64,000 nucleotides of DNA from Massilia sp. TS11 (lineage in GTDB: Bacteria; Pseudomonadota; Gammaproteobacteria; Burkholderiales; Burkholderiaceae_D), in contig NZ_JAKLTS010000007.1 of assembly GCF_022012445.1 (NCBI RefSeq), positions 1 to 64,000 of the forward strand, in the 5' to 3' direction. Shown here in pieces: positions 1 through 9,472 of the stretch. Under the pieces are notes generated by a model. The model worked only from the letters and a program-made list of their open reading frames with translations. It did no database searches and had not been told where the DNA came from. The translations under genes and the position numbers were made by a program. The first letter of the stretch is position 1. Each line of letters begins with the position of its first letter.

Positions 1-3000
1 GTCCGAACCGCTGGCCAGATCGACAGCCGTGCTCGGGGCCGACGGGCCGGTGGTGTCGAGCGTGAAGCTGAAGGCGCCGCCCGCCGTGCCGACGTTGCCG
101 GCCTTGTCGGTGACGCGGGCCGTCAGGGCCTTCGTACCATCGCTGCCGAGGTCGCCACTGGTGACGGTCAGATCGACGTAGCCATTGCTGATGTCGGTGC
201 TGCTCAGCGTCGCGGTGACGGCATGGGCCAGCGCGGAACCACCCAGCAACAGTTCGGCCAGATCGCCGGCCACGGCATTGGTGCCGGCCAGGCTGACGCG
301 CACGGTCGGGGCCAGTGCATTGGTCAGATTGTCGCTGTTCGAGCTGCCCGAATCCGAGGCGCTGCTCAGCGCAACCGCAGCACTCGGCGCCGAGGGTGCG
401 CTCGTATCGAGGGTGATGGTCAGCGCACCGCCGGCCGTGCCGACGTTGCCGGCGAGGTCATTGATGCGTGCCGTGAAGACTTTATTGCCATCGCTGCCAA
501 GGTCGCCGCTGGTGACGCTGACATCGACATAGCCATTGCTGATGTCGGTGCTGCTGAGCGTGGCCGACACCGCGTGGGCCAGGGCCGAACCGCCGAGCAG
601 CAGCTCGGCCACATCGCCGGCCACGGCATTCGTGCCGGCCAGGCTGATGCGCACGGTCGGCGCCAGGGTCTTGGTGATGTTGTCCGCGTTCGACAGGCCA
701 CTGTCGGAGGCAGCGACCAGATCGATGGCCGTGCTCGGCGCCGGCTGGCCCGTGGTGTCGAGCGTGACCGTCAGTGCGCCACCCGCCGTACCGGGGTTGC
801 CCGCCAGGTCGGTCACGCGTGCGGTCAGGACTTTGCTGCCGTCACTGCCCAGGTCGCCGCTGGTGACCGTCAGGTCGACGTAGCCATTGCTGATGTCGGT
901 GCTGCTGAGCGTCGCCGTCACGGCTGTGGCCAGCGAGGCACCGCCCAGCAGCAGTTCGACGATTTCGCCCGCCACGGCGCTGGTGCCGGCCAGGCTGACG
1001 CGCACGCTCGGGGCCAGGGTGCTGGTGATGTTGTCCGTGTTCGACAGGCCGCTGTCCGAACCGCTGGCCAGATCGATGGTCGCGCTCGGGGCCGACGGGC
1101 CGGTGGTGTCGAGCGTGAAGCTGTAGGCGCCGCCGGCCGTGCCCACATTGCCGGCCGCGTCGGTGATCCGGGCGGTGACGGTCTTCGTGCCGTCGCTGCC
1201 GAGGTCGCCGCTGGTGACGGTCAGGTCGATATAGCCATTGCTGATGTCGGTGCTGCTCAGCGTCCCCGTGACGGCATGGGCCAGCGCGGAGCCGCCCAGC
1301 AGCAGCTCCGCCAAATCGCCGGCCACGGCATTGGTGCCGGCCAGGCTCACACGCAGGGTGGGCGCGGTGGCCTTGGTCAGATTGTCGCTGTTCGAGGCGC
1401 CGGTGTCCGAGGCGCTGGTCAGTGCAATGGCGGCACTCGGGGCCGAGGGCGCGCTGGTGTCGAGCGTCAGCGTGAAGCCGCCGCCCGCGGTGCCGACATT
1501 GCCGGCCACGTCCGTCAGGCGCACCGTGAAGACCTTGTTGCCGTCGCTGCCGAGGTCGCCGTTGGTGACGCTGACATCGACATAGCCATTGCTGATGTCG
1601 GTGCTGCTCAGCGTGGCCGAGACGGCGTGCGTCAGGGCCGAACCGCCGAGCAGAAGCTCGGCCACATCGCCGGCCGCCGCATTCGTGCCGGCCAGGCTGA
1701 TGCGCAAGGTCGGGGCCAGCACGTTCGTGATGCCGTCCGCGTTCGACAAGCCGGAATCGGAGGCGCTGGTCAGGCCGATGGCCGTGCTCGGCGCGGAGGG
1801 CGCGGTGGTATCGAGGGTGAAGGTCAGGTTGCCGCCGACGCTGCCATTATTGCCGGCCAGGTCGATCGCGCGCGCGTTCAGGGTCTTGCTGCCGTCGCTG
1901 CCCAGGTCACCGGCGGTGACCGTCATGTCGACGTAGCCATTGCTAATGTCGGTGCTGGTCAGAACCGTCTTCGTCACATTGGTCAGCGGACTGCCGCCGA
2001 GCAGCAGCTCGATCGACTCGCCGGCCACGGCACTGGTCCCGGCCAGGCTGACGCGCACGGTCGGATTGGTGGTGCTGGTGATGCCGTCGCTGTTCGAGCT
2101 GCCCGAGTCCGAGGCACTGGCCAGGGTCAGCGCATTGGTCGGCGCGGACGGCCCTGTGGTGTCGAGCGTGAAGCTCATCGAGGCGGTGCCCGTGGTCGAA
2201 TTGCCCGCCCGGTCGGTCACGCGCGTGGTCACGGTCTTGACCCCGTCGGCGCCGAGGTCGCCACTGGTGACCGTCAGATCCATATAGCCAAGCAGGATGT
2301 AGGCGCTGTTCACCGTGCCCGTCACCGCGTGGGCCAGCGAGGAGCCGCCCAGCAGCACTTCGACCAGGTCGCCCGAGGTCACGTTCGAGCCCGACAAGGG
2401 CACGCGCAGGGTCGGCGCCAGCGTCTTGGTCAGGCGGTCGCTCGAGGAGGCGCCCGAGTCGGACGCGGTCGTCAGCGTGATCGCCGCCGTCGGCGCCGTC
2501 GGCGGCGTGGTGTCCAGCGTCACGGTGACGCGCCCGCCCCAGGCGCCCACGTTGCCGGCCCGGTCAGTGATGCGCGTGCCGAGGGACTTGGTGCCATCAC
2601 TGCCGAGGTCGCCACTGGTGACCGTCACGTCCACATAACCATTCGTGATGTCGGTGCTGGTCAGGATGGCCGTGGCCGGGTGGGCCAGCGAGACATTGTT
2701 CAAGACCAATTCGGCGACATCGCCGGCGACGGCGTTCGTACTGGTCAAGGACAAGCGAATGGTCGGCCCCGTCACATTGGTGAGGTTATCGGTGTTCGAA
2801 CGGCCGCTGTCCGAACTGGCCAGCAGGTCGATCGCGCCCATGGGCTGGCCCGGGGCGACCGTGTCGTACGTGATCGTCAGCGCGCCGCCGGCCAGGCCCG
2901 CGTTGCCGGCCAGATCAATCGCGCGCGCCGAAAAGGTCTTGGTGCCGTTGGCGCCGAGGTCGCCTGAGGTCACGGTCAGATCGACGTAGCCGTTGCTGAT

Positions 3001-3930
3001 GTCGGTGCTGGTCAGGGTGGCCTTGGTCACATGGCCCAGCGGGCTGCCGCTGAGCAGCAGTTCGATCGACTCGCCCGCCACCACATTGGTGCCGGCCAGG
3101 CTGATGCGGAAGGTCGGATTGCCGACATTGGTGACGCCGTCGGTATTCGAGTAGCCCGAGTCCGAGGCGGCGGCCAGGACGACCGTGTTCGAGGGCGCGT
3201 TCGGTCCGCTGGTATCGAGCGTGAAGCCGTAGGAGCCGCCGGCCGTGCCGATATTGCCGGCCACGTCGGTCACACGCGCGGTCACGGTCTTCGTGCCGTC
3301 ACTGCCGAGGTCGCCGCTGGTGACAGACAGATCGATGTAGCCAGTGATGATGTCGCTGGCGCTCAGGGTCGCCGTGACCGGGTGGGCCAGGGAGGAACCG
3401 CCGAGCAGCAGTTCGACCACGTCACCGGCCGCGGCATTGGTGCCGGCCAGGCTGACACGCAGGGTCGGCGCGGCCGCATTGGTCAGGCCGTCGCTGCTCG
3501 AGCTGCCGGTATCGGAGGCCGTGGTCAGCGCGATCGCGCTGCTCGGGGTGCCGGGCGCGGTGGTGTCGAGCGTGACGGTCAGGCTGCCGCCGGCCGTGCC
3601 GACATTGCCGGCTGCGTCGGTCACGCGGCCGGTGAGGACCTTGCTGCCATCGCTGCCGAGGTCGCCAGCGGTGACGCTCAGGTCGATGTAGCCATTGGTG
3701 ATGTCGGTGCTGCTGAGGGTGGCCGAGACGGCATGGGCCAGGGCGGAGCCGCCCAGCAGGAGCTCGGCAACGTCGCCGGCCGCGGCACTCGTCCCCGCCA
3801 GGCTCATGCGGATGGTCGGGTTGGTGGTCTTGGTGAGGTTGTCCGAGTTCGACGATCCCGAGTCCGAGCCGCTGGCCAGATCCAGGGCGGTGCTCGGCGC
3901 GCCGGGCGCGGTTTTATCGATGGTCACCGC
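1..3930 (-). repeat. Tandem 351-bp (117-aa) coding repeats
   Basis: The landmark encoding STDI(S/T)NGY recurs at about 182, 533, 884, 1235, 1586, 1937, 2288 (diverged), 2639, 2990, 3341 (diverged) and 3692, an exact 351-bp period, so at least eleven units are present and the array continues off the left edge. The linker between units shows a further period of three units (1053 bp): the form with [12 protein letters not shown] or a close variant appears near 1-110, 1054-1160, 2107-2210 and 3160-3260. Bases around 1 and 1054 are almost identical. All units keep frame, so length change by recombination would not disrupt the protein. Confidence 0.92.
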
Positions 3931-5535
3931 CAGCGCCGAGGACAGGGAACTCGTCAGTCCGCCCGAACTGCTGGTCACGACGGCGTAGACGTTGTAGCTG
4001 CCGTCGCTCAGGCCGCTGGTCGACAGGCCGCTGACGGTCCAGCTGCCATTATTCACCGTCGCCGTCCCGGTCACATCGGTGCCGGCGTCGTACACGCCAT
4101 TGGCGTTCTTGTCGAGGAAGACGCGCACCGTGCTGGACGAATCGCTGGCCGCGCTGGTGCCGCTGAAGCTCAGGCTGCTGGCATTGGTGAGGTTGTCCGT
4201 GTTGCTCGCGCCGCTATCGCTGCCCGCGCTCAGGTCCGGCGTGCCCGGCGTGGCCGGCGTGACGTTGACGCTGATCGTGCGCGTCGAGGTGCTGGTGCCG
4301 TCGCTGATCTGGATCGTGAAGGTGTCGGTGCCGGCATAGCCCGAGGCCGGCGTGTAGCTGAGCGTGCCGCCCGGCGAAATACTGCTGCCGCCGCTGCTGG
4401 CAGTGGCGCTGGTGATGGTCAGGGTGCCGTGGCTCGGCGCCGTGCTCTGGGTCCAGGTCAGGGTCTGGCCGCTGTCGCTATCGCTGACCGTCATCAGGGT
4501 CTTGAAGCTGGTCGCGCTGGCGTTCTGCACCAGGCTCAGGGTGCTGCTGGCGGCCGTGAACGAGGGCGTGGTGTTGGCGCTGATCGGGTTGGCGATGACG
4601 AAGTAGTCGAGCGTGTTCTGGTCGATGCTGGGGGTGGCGGCGCTGTGCGTGATGGTGATCGTGAAGCTGGTGATCGCCGTGAAGTTGGTGTAGGTGCCGG
4701 CGCTGTAGCTGGTGCTGCCATTGCTGGTGGTGAAACTGGTACTGACCGTGCCGCCGGCCAACTTGTTAGCGACCACGGTGAACGTGAAACTGCCGTTGGT
4801 ATCGAACTTCGTGAAGTTCAGCCCAGTCAGGTCGAAGGCCGTCAGTTGCGAGGTATCGACGCTGATCGTCATCGAGCCCGTGGTGATGTTGTCGTCGGCG
4901 ATGTTCAGGTAGAGGCCATTCGGATCATCGGTCCCGAGCGCATCCGAGGCCGTCAGCGTGAAGCCCGTCACGAAACTGCTGGTCGACATGCTGTTGGTCA
5001 CGTCTTTGAGGCCGGCGCTGATGGCCAGCAGCACCGGCACATCGCCGAGGTGGCTGCCGACACTGCTGGCCTCGATCGTGCCCTGCGCGTACTCGAGCGT
5101 CCAGTTGCCGCCCAAGCTGGCGCTACCGGTCGCATCGGTCGAAGCAGCCACGTCGTGACCGGTGGCCTGAGCGATGCGGCTGACGAATTGCACCCCGCTG
5201 GCGCCGGCCGCAACGTCGCAGCCATACAACAGCAGGTCGCCGCCGGCGGCCAGGCTGCCGCCGATGCTGGCCAGCAGATCGGCATGGCTGTCGATGGCAG
5301 CGGCGTCGAACAGGCCGCCGCCCAGATCGAGCTGACCGGCGCTGCCGTGGGCCAGCAGGTGGATGGCCGGCACATCGTGGCGGCCATCGAGAATTGCCGC
5401 CATGCGCGCCAGACTGTCGGTCCCGGCAGGGATCAGATGGACTTCATAGTCAGACGCCAGGCGGGCCGCCATCGCATCAGCGGCACCGACATTACTCAGG
5501 ATGAAAACAATGGGACGCGGCGATGTCTGACTCAT
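1..5535 (-). CDS. Giant DUF4347 / Ig-like repeat surface adhesin (partial, C-terminus beyond left edge)
   Basis: An open minus-strand frame of 1845 codons runs from ATG at 5535 to base 1 without a stop, so the C-terminus is missing. Residues ~8-150 match DUF4347, with fragments [16 protein letters not shown] and AASTDATG; this domain is known at the N-terminus of very large bacterial adhesins. Residues ~165-320 are a Thr/Ser-rich beta-type region, ~320-425 a cadherin-like/VCBS-type domain ([16 protein letters not shown]), ~425-530 an Ig-like domain. From ~530 onward come near-identical 117-residue Ig-like units ([19 protein letters not shown]), like the BapA-type Ig repeats of RTX adhesins. 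A GAGG ribosome-binding site lies at 5541-5544. No signal peptide is seen, which fits type I secretion, but the C-terminal signal is outside the window. Probable role, by family only: cell-surface adhesion or biofilm matrix. It diverges from the tail-collar genes. Confidence 0.88.
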   Translation of the reverse strand, partial: MSQTSPRPIVFILSNVGAADAMAARLASDYEVHLIPAGTDSLARMAAILDGRHDVPAIHLLAHGSAGQLDLGGGLFDAAAIDSHADLLASIGGSLAAGGDLLLYGCDVAAGASGVQFVSRIAQATGHDVAASTDATGSASLGGNWTLEYAQGTIEASSVGSHLGDVPVLLAISAGLKDVTNSMSTSSFVTGFTLTASDALGTDDPNGLYLNIADDNITTGSMTISVDTSQLTAFDLTGLNFTKFDTNGSFTFTVVANKLAGGTVSTSFTTSNGSTSYSAGTYTNFTAITSFTITITHSAATPSIDQNTLDYFVIANPISANTTPSFTAASSTLSLVQNASATSFKTLMTVSDSDSGQTLTWTQSTAPSHGTLTITSATASSGGSSISPGGTLSYTPASGYAGTDTFTIQISDGTSTSTRTISVNVTPATPGTPDLSAGSDSGASNTDNLTNASSLSFSGTSAASDSSSTVRVFLDKNANGVYDAGTDVTGTATVNNGSWTVSGLSTSGLSDGSYNVYAVVTSSSGGLTSSLSSALAVTIDKTAPGAPSTALDLASGSDSGSSNSDNLTKTTNPTIRMSLAGTSAAAGDVAELLLGGSALAHAVSATLSSTDITNGYIDLSVTAGDLGSDGSKVLTGRVTDAAGNVGTAGGSLTVTLDTTAPGTPSSAIALTTASDTGSSSSDGLTNAAAPTLRVSLAGTNAAAGDVVELLLGGSSLAHPVTATLSASDIITGYIDLSVTSGDLGSDGTKTVTARVTDVAGNIGTAGGSYGFTLDTSGPNAPSNTVVLAAASDSGYSNTDGVTNVGNPTFRISLAGTNVVAGESIELLLSGSPLGHVTKATLTSTDISNGYVDLTVTSGDLGANGTKTFSARAIDLAGNAGLAGGALTITYDTVAPGQPMGAIDLLASSDSGRSNTDNLTNVTGPTIRLSLTSTNAVAGDVAELVLNNVSLAHPATAILTSTDITNGYVDVTVTSGDLGSDGTKSLGTRITDRAGNVGAWGGRVTVTLDTTPPTAPTAAITLTTASDSGASSSDRLTKTLAPTLRVPLSGSNVTSGDLVEVLLGGSSLAHAVTGTVNSAYILLGYMDLTVTSGDLGADGVKTVTTRVTDRAGNSTTGTASMSFTLDTTGPSAPTNALTLASASDSGSSNSDGITSTTNPTVRVSLAGTSAVAGESIELLLGGSPLTNVTKTVLTSTDISNGYVDMTVTAGDLGSDGSKTLNARAIDLAGNNGSVGGNLTFTLDTTAPSAPSTAIGLTSASDSGLSNADGITNVLAPTLRISLAGTNAAAGDVAELLLGGSALTHAVSATLSSTDISNGYVDVSVTNGDLGSDGNKVFTVRLTDVAGNVGTAGGGFTLTLDTSAPSAPSAAIALTSASDTGASNSDNLTKATAPTLRVSLAGTNAVAGDLAELLLGGSALAHAVTGTLSSTDISNGYIDLTVTSGDLGSDGTKTVTARITDAAGNVGTAGGAYSFTLDTTGPSAPSATIDLASGSDSGLSNTDNITSTLAPSVRVSLAGTSAVAGEIVELLLGGASLATAVTATLSSTDISNGYVDLTVTSGDLGSDGSKVLTARVTDLAGNPGTAGGALTVTLDTTGQPAPSTAIDLVAASDSGLSNADNITKTLAPTVRISLAGTNAVAGDVAELLLGGSALAHAVSATLSSTDISNGYVDVSVTSGDLGSDGNKVFTARINDLAGNVGTAGGALTITLDTSAPSAPSAAVALSSASDSGSSNSDNLTNALAPTVRVSLAGTNAVAGDLAELLLGGSALAHAVTATLSSTDISNGYVDLTVTSGDLGSDGTKALTARVTDKAGNVGTAGGAFSFTLDTTGPSAPSTAVDLASGSD

Positions 5536-5713
5536 GGCTACCTCGGTATTAACGCATAGAAACAAAAAATGTTCCCTAGTATGCCTAAAAAGCTTCCTCT
5601 GATACACACAAAAAGTAACACTGGTACAAATTACAATTTGCTAGATTTGGCAACCCTTAACTGGTTCACAATTCAAGTGGTTTTATTTTGAACGATGTGA
5701 CAAGGAGAGCACG
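5536..5713. promoter_or_regulatory. Divergent promoter region between adhesin and collar operon, with palindrome
   Basis: A 178-bp AT-rich spacer separates two divergent starts. It contains a palindrome CAAATTACAATTTG at 5627-5640 (6-bp arms, 2-bp spacer), close to the middle, which could be an operator acting on both sides. The rightward gene has a clear AAGGAG ribosome-binding site at about 5702-5707. No convincing -35/-10 pair was assigned. The regulatory role is inference. Confidence 0.4.
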
Positions 5714-6217
5714 ATGGCAGAACCGTACATCGGCGAAATCCGCTTGATGCCCATAGCGTATGCGCCCAGCCCCAACTTCCTGCCCTGCGATGGGCGCCGA
5801 ATGCCGATCGCCGGTAACGAGGCATTGTTCAGCCTGATCGGCAGCACCTATGGCGGCGACGGCACCACCTACTTCTGCCTGCCCGATCTGCGCGGCCGCG
5901 TGCCGATCGGCATCAGCGCCACCCATCTGCTGGGCAAGGCGGGCGGCAGCGAAACGGTATCACTGACGGCCGCCAACTGGCCGGCCCACACCCACACGGC
6001 GGCCTGTTCGAATGGCGCGGCTACAACAGTCAGCCCAGCCGGTGCCTTCTTCGCGACCAATAGCAATGCGGTGTTCACGAACGTGGCGCCGAATACCTCG
6101 ACCTCGCCGTATGTCACCCAGACCATCGGGGGCGGCCAGGCGCACACGAATCTGATGCCGTTTGGCGTGCTCAATTACGTGATCGCCACGAACGGCCTGT
6201 ATCCGGACCCCGCCTGA
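5714..6217 (+). CDS. Phage tail collar domain protein (Mdp-like), copy 1
   Basis: The 167-residue product starts with YIGEIRLMPIAYAPSPNFLPC and carries the tail-collar pattern YGGDGTTYFCLPDLRGRVPIG near residues 50-70, followed by AAGWPAHTHT-type histidines (NWPAHTHTA) and the C-terminal motif GGQAHTNLMPFGVLNYVI. This is the PF07484 tail-collar family, also called microcystin-dependent protein in cyanobacteria. The fold in phages forms the trimeric tip region of short tail fibres; the role of these chromosomal stand-alone copies is not established. Ribosome-binding site AAGGAG is 6-7 nt before ATG. It is the first of three tandem paralogues and no phage structural genes surround it. Confidence 0.9.
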   Translation: MAEPYIGEIRLMPIAYAPSPNFLPCDGRRMPIAGNEALFSLIGSTYGGDGTTYFCLPDLRGRVPIGISATHLLGKAGGSETVSLTAANWPAHTHTAACSNGAATTVSPAGAFFATNSNAVFTNVAPNTSTSPYVTQTIGGGQAHTNLMPFGVLNYVIATNGLYPDPA

Positions 6218-6238
6218 TTGCGCTGAAAGGAGCTCACC

Positions 6239-6745
6239 ATGGCTGATAATTTTATTGGCGAAATTCGCCTGTTCACCTACTCGAACCGGATCCCGCGCGG
6301 CTGGGTCCCCTGCAACGGCCAGCTGTTGCCGATTAACCAGAATGTGGCGCTGTACTCGCTGCTGCAGACCCAGTTTGGCGGCGACGGCAAGACCACGTTT
6401 GGCGTCCCCAATCTGCAGGGCAACGTGGCCCTGTGCGCCAACCCGCGCGTGCCGGCCTTTGTTCAAGGCAAGACCGGTGGCGAGGAGACCCACATGCTGA
6501 CGGCGGCCGAAGTGCCGGCCCACACCCACTACGTCAACGCGATCAACACCACGGGCACGCTGGCGACGATTGCCGGCAATCTGCCGGCGGCCACTGCGGC
6601 CCCTGCCTACAGCACCAGCAGCAACGCCAATATGGCGGCGGCGGCCGTGTCGACCGTGGGCGGACAGGCCCACAATAATATGCAACCCTTCCTGCCGCTG
6701 GTGTACTGCATCGCCACCGCCGGTGTCTTCCCCCCTCGCCCTTAA
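6239..6745 (+). CDS. Phage tail collar domain protein (Mdp-like), copy 2
   Basis: The 168-residue product begins NFIGEIRLFTYSNRIPRGW, then CNGQLLPI, the collar core FGGDGKTTFGVPNLQGNV, VPAHTHYV and a C-terminal GGQAHNNMQPFLPLVYCI. It is paralogous to the genes on both sides, differing most in the middle (residues ~95-140), which is the expected variable tip. A strong AAAGGAG ribosome-binding site precedes the ATG, 21 bp after the first copy, so the three are likely co-transcribed. Same unknown role as copy 1. Confidence 0.9.
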   Translation: MADNFIGEIRLFTYSNRIPRGWVPCNGQLLPINQNVALYSLLQTQFGGDGKTTFGVPNLQGNVALCANPRVPAFVQGKTGGEETHMLTAAEVPAHTHYVNAINTTGTLATIAGNLPAATAAPAYSTSSNANMAAAAVSTVGGQAHNNMQPFLPLVYCIATAGVFPPRP

Positions 6746-6754
6746 GGAGCAAAC

Positions 6755-7306
6755 ATGGACGCCTATACCGGTGAAATCCGCCTGTTCTGCGGCACCTACG
6801 CGCCCGATGGCTGGGCTTACTGTAACGGTACCCTGCTGAGCATCGCGATGTATCCCGCACTGCACGCCCTGATCGGCAACCGCTACGGCGGCGATGGCCG
6901 CACCACCTTTGCCGTACCCAATTTCCAGGGTATGGTCGCGATCGGCCTCGGCCAGGGTCCGGGCACCTCGGCCTACCAGCTGGGCCAGACCGGCGGCGAG
7001 CAGACCGTGCCGCTGTCGGGCGGCCAGATGGGGCCGCACACGCACACGCTCAACGGCGTGGCCGCCAATGGCAACAGCACCGTGCCGGCCAATAATGTGC
7101 TGGCCCAGTACTCGAGCGGCGGACGGTCGCCGACGATTGCCAACGACTATGCGAGCGGCTCGCCGACGACCACGATGGCGCCCTCGATGCTGAGCGTAGG
7201 CGGCGGCAGCATGACGCCCCAGCCTCACAATAATATGCAACCTTTCCAGGCAATTAATTACATCATCTGCCTGAACGGTGCCGAGTTCCCAGTGCCGCCG
7301 AACTGA
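6755..7306 (+). CDS. Phage tail collar domain protein (Mdp-like), copy 3
   Basis: The 183-residue product has TGEIRLFCGTYAPDGWAYC, the core YGGDGRTTFAVPNFQGMVAIG, MGPHTHTLNG and the C-terminal PQPHNNMQPFQAINYIICL. It is the longest of the three because of a Ser/Thr-rich insert around residues 110-160. AAGGAG lies just upstream of the ATG, 9 bp after copy 2. Its stop overlaps the start of the acetyltransferase gene (TGATG at 7304-7308), which points to translational coupling. Confidence 0.9.
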   Translation: MDAYTGEIRLFCGTYAPDGWAYCNGTLLSIAMYPALHALIGNRYGGDGRTTFAVPNFQGMVAIGLGQGPGTSAYQLGQTGGEQTVPLSGGQMGPHTHTLNGVAANGNSTVPANNVLAQYSSGGRSPTIANDYASGSPTTTMAPSMLSVGGGSMTPQPHNNMQPFQAINYIICLNGAEFPVPPN

Positions 7307-7818
7307 TGGAACTCACCTGGCGCCTGGCCACTGGCGACGACGCCGCCTTCCTGGCGGCGCTGTTCGCCAGCACCCGGCCGGAACTGGCCCTGCTGCCGCC
7401 CGCCCTGTCCGCCCCCCTGCTGGCCCAGCAACAATCGGCCCAGGGGCAGGACTGGGCGCGCCGCTTTCCGGATGCCGAACACCGGATTCTGCAGGCGGGC
7501 GGCGTCGCCGTCGGCCGCCTGTGGCTGGCGCGCCAGGCGGACGGCTGGCGCGTGGTCGATCTGGCCATCCTGCCCGACTGGCGCCGGCGCGGGCTGGCCC
7601 GCCAGGCCATGCTGGACGTGCTGCGGGCGGCCGGCCAGCAGCCGGTGCGCCTGGCCGTCGTGCACGAGAATCTGGCGGCGCAGCGCCTGTACGCCAGCCT
7701 TGGCTTTCGCGAAGTGGGGCGCGACCCCGTTCGTGCCGAACTCGTCTGGACCGGATTTACAACACACACGGCGCCGGGCTTGCCGCATAATCCGGGATTC
7801 CAGTCACTTTCGTCCTGA
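7306..7818 (+). CDS. GNAT-family N-acetyltransferase
   Basis: The 170-residue product has the GNAT core: beta strand VVDLAILPDW followed by the acetyl-CoA pyrophosphate-binding loop RRRGLARQAM (residues ~90-102) and the C-terminal NLAAQRLYASLGFREVG signature. GNAT enzymes transfer an acetyl group from acetyl-CoA to an amine; the substrate here is not evident. The start codon overlaps the stop of the third collar gene, so the two are probably translated together. That coupling suggests, but does not prove, a functional link such as modification of the collar proteins. Confidence 0.88.
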   Translation: MELTWRLATGDDAAFLAALFASTRPELALLPPALSAPLLAQQQSAQGQDWARRFPDAEHRILQAGGVAVGRLWLARQADGWRVVDLAILPDWRRRGLARQAMLDVLRAAGQQPVRLAVVHENLAAQRLYASLGFREVGRDPVRAELVWTGFTTHTAPGLPHNPGFQSLSS

Positions 7819-7823
7819 ATCCC

Positions 7824-8306
7824 GTGTTGCTCGGTTTCCTGCGCCCCGCCCCCTTGCCGCCGCGCCTGCAGGCGCTCAAACAGACCAGCCTGTTCGGCAA
7901 TCTGTCGCCGCTCGAACTGCGCATTGTCGGCGATCTGCTGCACGAGCGCCGCTATCTGGCCGAGGAGATCATTTTCGACGAAGGCGAGGAAGGCCAGGCC
8001 CTGTACCTGATCCAGAGCGGGCGCGTGTCGATTTCGCGCGCCCATGGCGGCCAGCGCGAAGTGGTGACCGAGCTCGGCCCCGGCAGCTTCTTCGGCGACC
8101 TCGCCCTGCTCGACAACGCGCCGCGCAATGCCCAGGCGCGCGCCCTCGACGGCTGCGAGCTGGCGGTGTTCTTCCGCGACGACTTTCTCGGCCTGATGCA
8201 GACCGACGCCGTGATCGGCTACAAGATTTCGCTCGCGCTTGCGCGCCACATCGGCCAGCGCCTGCGCGACTGGATGGCCGGCGTGGCCCAGTACGAGGCC
8301 CTATGA
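7824..8306 (+). CDS. Cyclic nucleotide-binding domain protein
   Basis: The 160-residue product is a single cNMP-binding domain: LFGNLSPLELRIVGDLLHER, EGEEGQALYLIQSGRVSI and the phosphate-binding cassette FFGDLALLDNAPRNAQARA (about residues 90-110), where Asp replaces the usual Glu of FGE but the Arg is kept. There is no DNA-binding HTH after it, so it is not a complete Crp/Fnr regulator. The start is GTG at 7824, 5 bp after the acetyltransferase stop. Its stop overlaps the downstream permease start (ATGA). It may be a regulatory subunit or an independent sensor; ligand unknown. Confidence 0.85.
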   Translation: MLLGFLRPAPLPPRLQALKQTSLFGNLSPLELRIVGDLLHERRYLAEEIIFDEGEEGQALYLIQSGRVSISRAHGGQREVVTELGPGSFFGDLALLDNAPRNAQARALDGCELAVFFRDDFLGLMQTDAVIGYKISLALARHIGQRLRDWMAGVAQYEAL

Positions 8307-9421
8307 ACGGCCGTGCGCAGGCCGGCCCGCTGACCTGGCTCGGCATCCTGGCCGCCACCGGCCTGCTGCTGCTGCTGGTCCAGCAGACCCTGTTTCTGGC
8401 CATCCCCTTCGTGCTGGCGATCTGCCTGTACTACATCCTGCTGGCGCCGATGCAGCGCCTGCTGCGCCTGGGCTGGGGACGCAATCTGGCCGCGCTGACG
8501 GTCGGCTCGGTGTTCTTCCTCGGCCTGACCCTGGTGTTTGGCGCCAGCGCCGCCTGGCTGTCGGCCCCGGTCGATTCCTGGCAGGCCCTGTTCGCCCGCT
8601 ATGTCGACGGCGGCCTGGCCTTCCTGCGGCGCAGCGTGATCGCGCTCGAGGACGCGTTCCCGCTGCTGCAGCAGCTGCAGCTGCGCAGCCTGGTCGGCAA
8701 GGGCCTGACGCGCCAGGTCAATGCCTTCGTGCGCAACCACCTGGGCGAGATCCTGGTGTCGGTGGCCGGTTGGCTGCCCTCGCTGCTGCTGGCCCCCTTC
8801 CTGACCTTCTTCTTCCTGCGCGACGGGCGCCGCTTCAAGACCTTCCTCGCACGCGCCGTGCCGAACGCCTTCTTCGAGAAGACCCTGTACCTGCTGCACG
8901 AGGTCGACCAGACCGCGCGCCGCTACTTCGAAGGCATGGCCAAGCTGACCGTGCTCGACACGGCCACCCTGGCGTTCGGACTATGGGTGGTGGGCGCGCC
9001 CTCGCCGCTGCTGCTCGGCTTCATCGCCGCCCTGCTGGCCTGGGTGCCGTATGTCGGCTCGATTGCCGGCTGCATCCTGGTGGTGGTGGTGGCCTCGACC
9101 GACATGCCGAACGACGCCATGATGGCCTACAGTTCGGTCGGGGTCTTCATTCTGGCGCGCCTGCTCGACGATTTCGTCTACATGCCGATGACGCTCGGGC
9201 GCAGCCTGCGCATGCATCCGCTGGTGACGGTGCTGATGATTTTCGTGGGCGGCGCGCTGGCCGGCGTGGCCGGGCTGATGCTGGTGCTGCCCGTGCTCGG
9301 GGTCGCGATGGTGGTGGGCGAGACGGCGACCCGGATCGTCACCGACCCGCGCCTGCAGGCGCGCCACCGGCATGCCCAGGCCCTGCGCCGCAAGCAAGCC
9401 TCGCTCGACCTCAACCTCTAA
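8303..9421 (+). CDS. AI-2E family transporter (TqsA/PerM-like permease)
   Basis: The 372-residue product has about eight hydrophobic segments, including LTWLGILAATGLLLLLV at the N-terminus, LTVGSVFFLGLTLVFGA and the C-terminal pair FILARLLDDFVYMPMTLG and LMIFVGGALAGVAGLM. The DDFVYMP and HPLVTVLMIFVGG segments are typical of the AI-2E/PerM family (PF01594). Family members export autoinducer-2 or act as Na+/H+ antiporters, so the substrate cannot be assigned. ATG at 8303 overlaps the stop of the cyclic-nucleotide-binding gene by 4 bp. It is the last gene of the plus-strand run. Confidence 0.88.
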   Translation: MNGRAQAGPLTWLGILAATGLLLLLVQQTLFLAIPFVLAICLYYILLAPMQRLLRLGWGRNLAALTVGSVFFLGLTLVFGASAAWLSAPVDSWQALFARYVDGGLAFLRRSVIALEDAFPLLQQLQLRSLVGKGLTRQVNAFVRNHLGEILVSVAGWLPSLLLAPFLTFFFLRDGRRFKTFLARAVPNAFFEKTLYLLHEVDQTARRYFEGMAKLTVLDTATLAFGLWVVGAPSPLLLGFIAALLAWVPYVGSIAGCILVVVVASTDMPNDAMMAYSSVGVFILARLLDDFVYMPMTLGRSLRMHPLVTVLMIFVGGALAGVAGLMLVLPVLGVAMVVGETATRIVTDPRLQARHRHAQALRRKQASLDLNL

Positions 9422-9430
9422 GTTTCCCCC

Positions 9431-9460
9431 CAAACAAATCGGGGTCAGACCCCATTTATC
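9431..9460. repeat. Palindromic interspersed repeat (single copy, core GGGGTCAGACCCC at 9441-9453)
   Basis: The core is a perfect inverted repeat, GGGGTC-A-GACCCC. The whole 30 bp are the exact reverse complement of 12394-12423, so the GGDEF/EAL gene between them is flanked by inverted copies. It lies between two convergent genes and could also act as a transcript-end hairpin. Assignment to the REP class is inference from form and repetition. Confidence 0.75.
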
Positions 9461-9472
9461 TGGCGGGCACTT

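Noticed and set aside
223..2967. Long plus-strand frame through the adhesin repeats (and a similar one at 3031-5559)
   Set aside because: It is the antisense shadow of the repeat array, caused by high GC and the exact repeat period; no start context, and the minus strand has a recognised protein.
1..3930. CRISPR-like regular repeats
   Set aside because: Period is 351 bp with protein-coding frame kept and no short identical repeats with unique spacers.
5714..7306. Prophage tail genes
   Set aside because: Three tail-collar genes alone, without capsid, portal, terminase, sheath, lysis or integrase genes, do not make a prophage.
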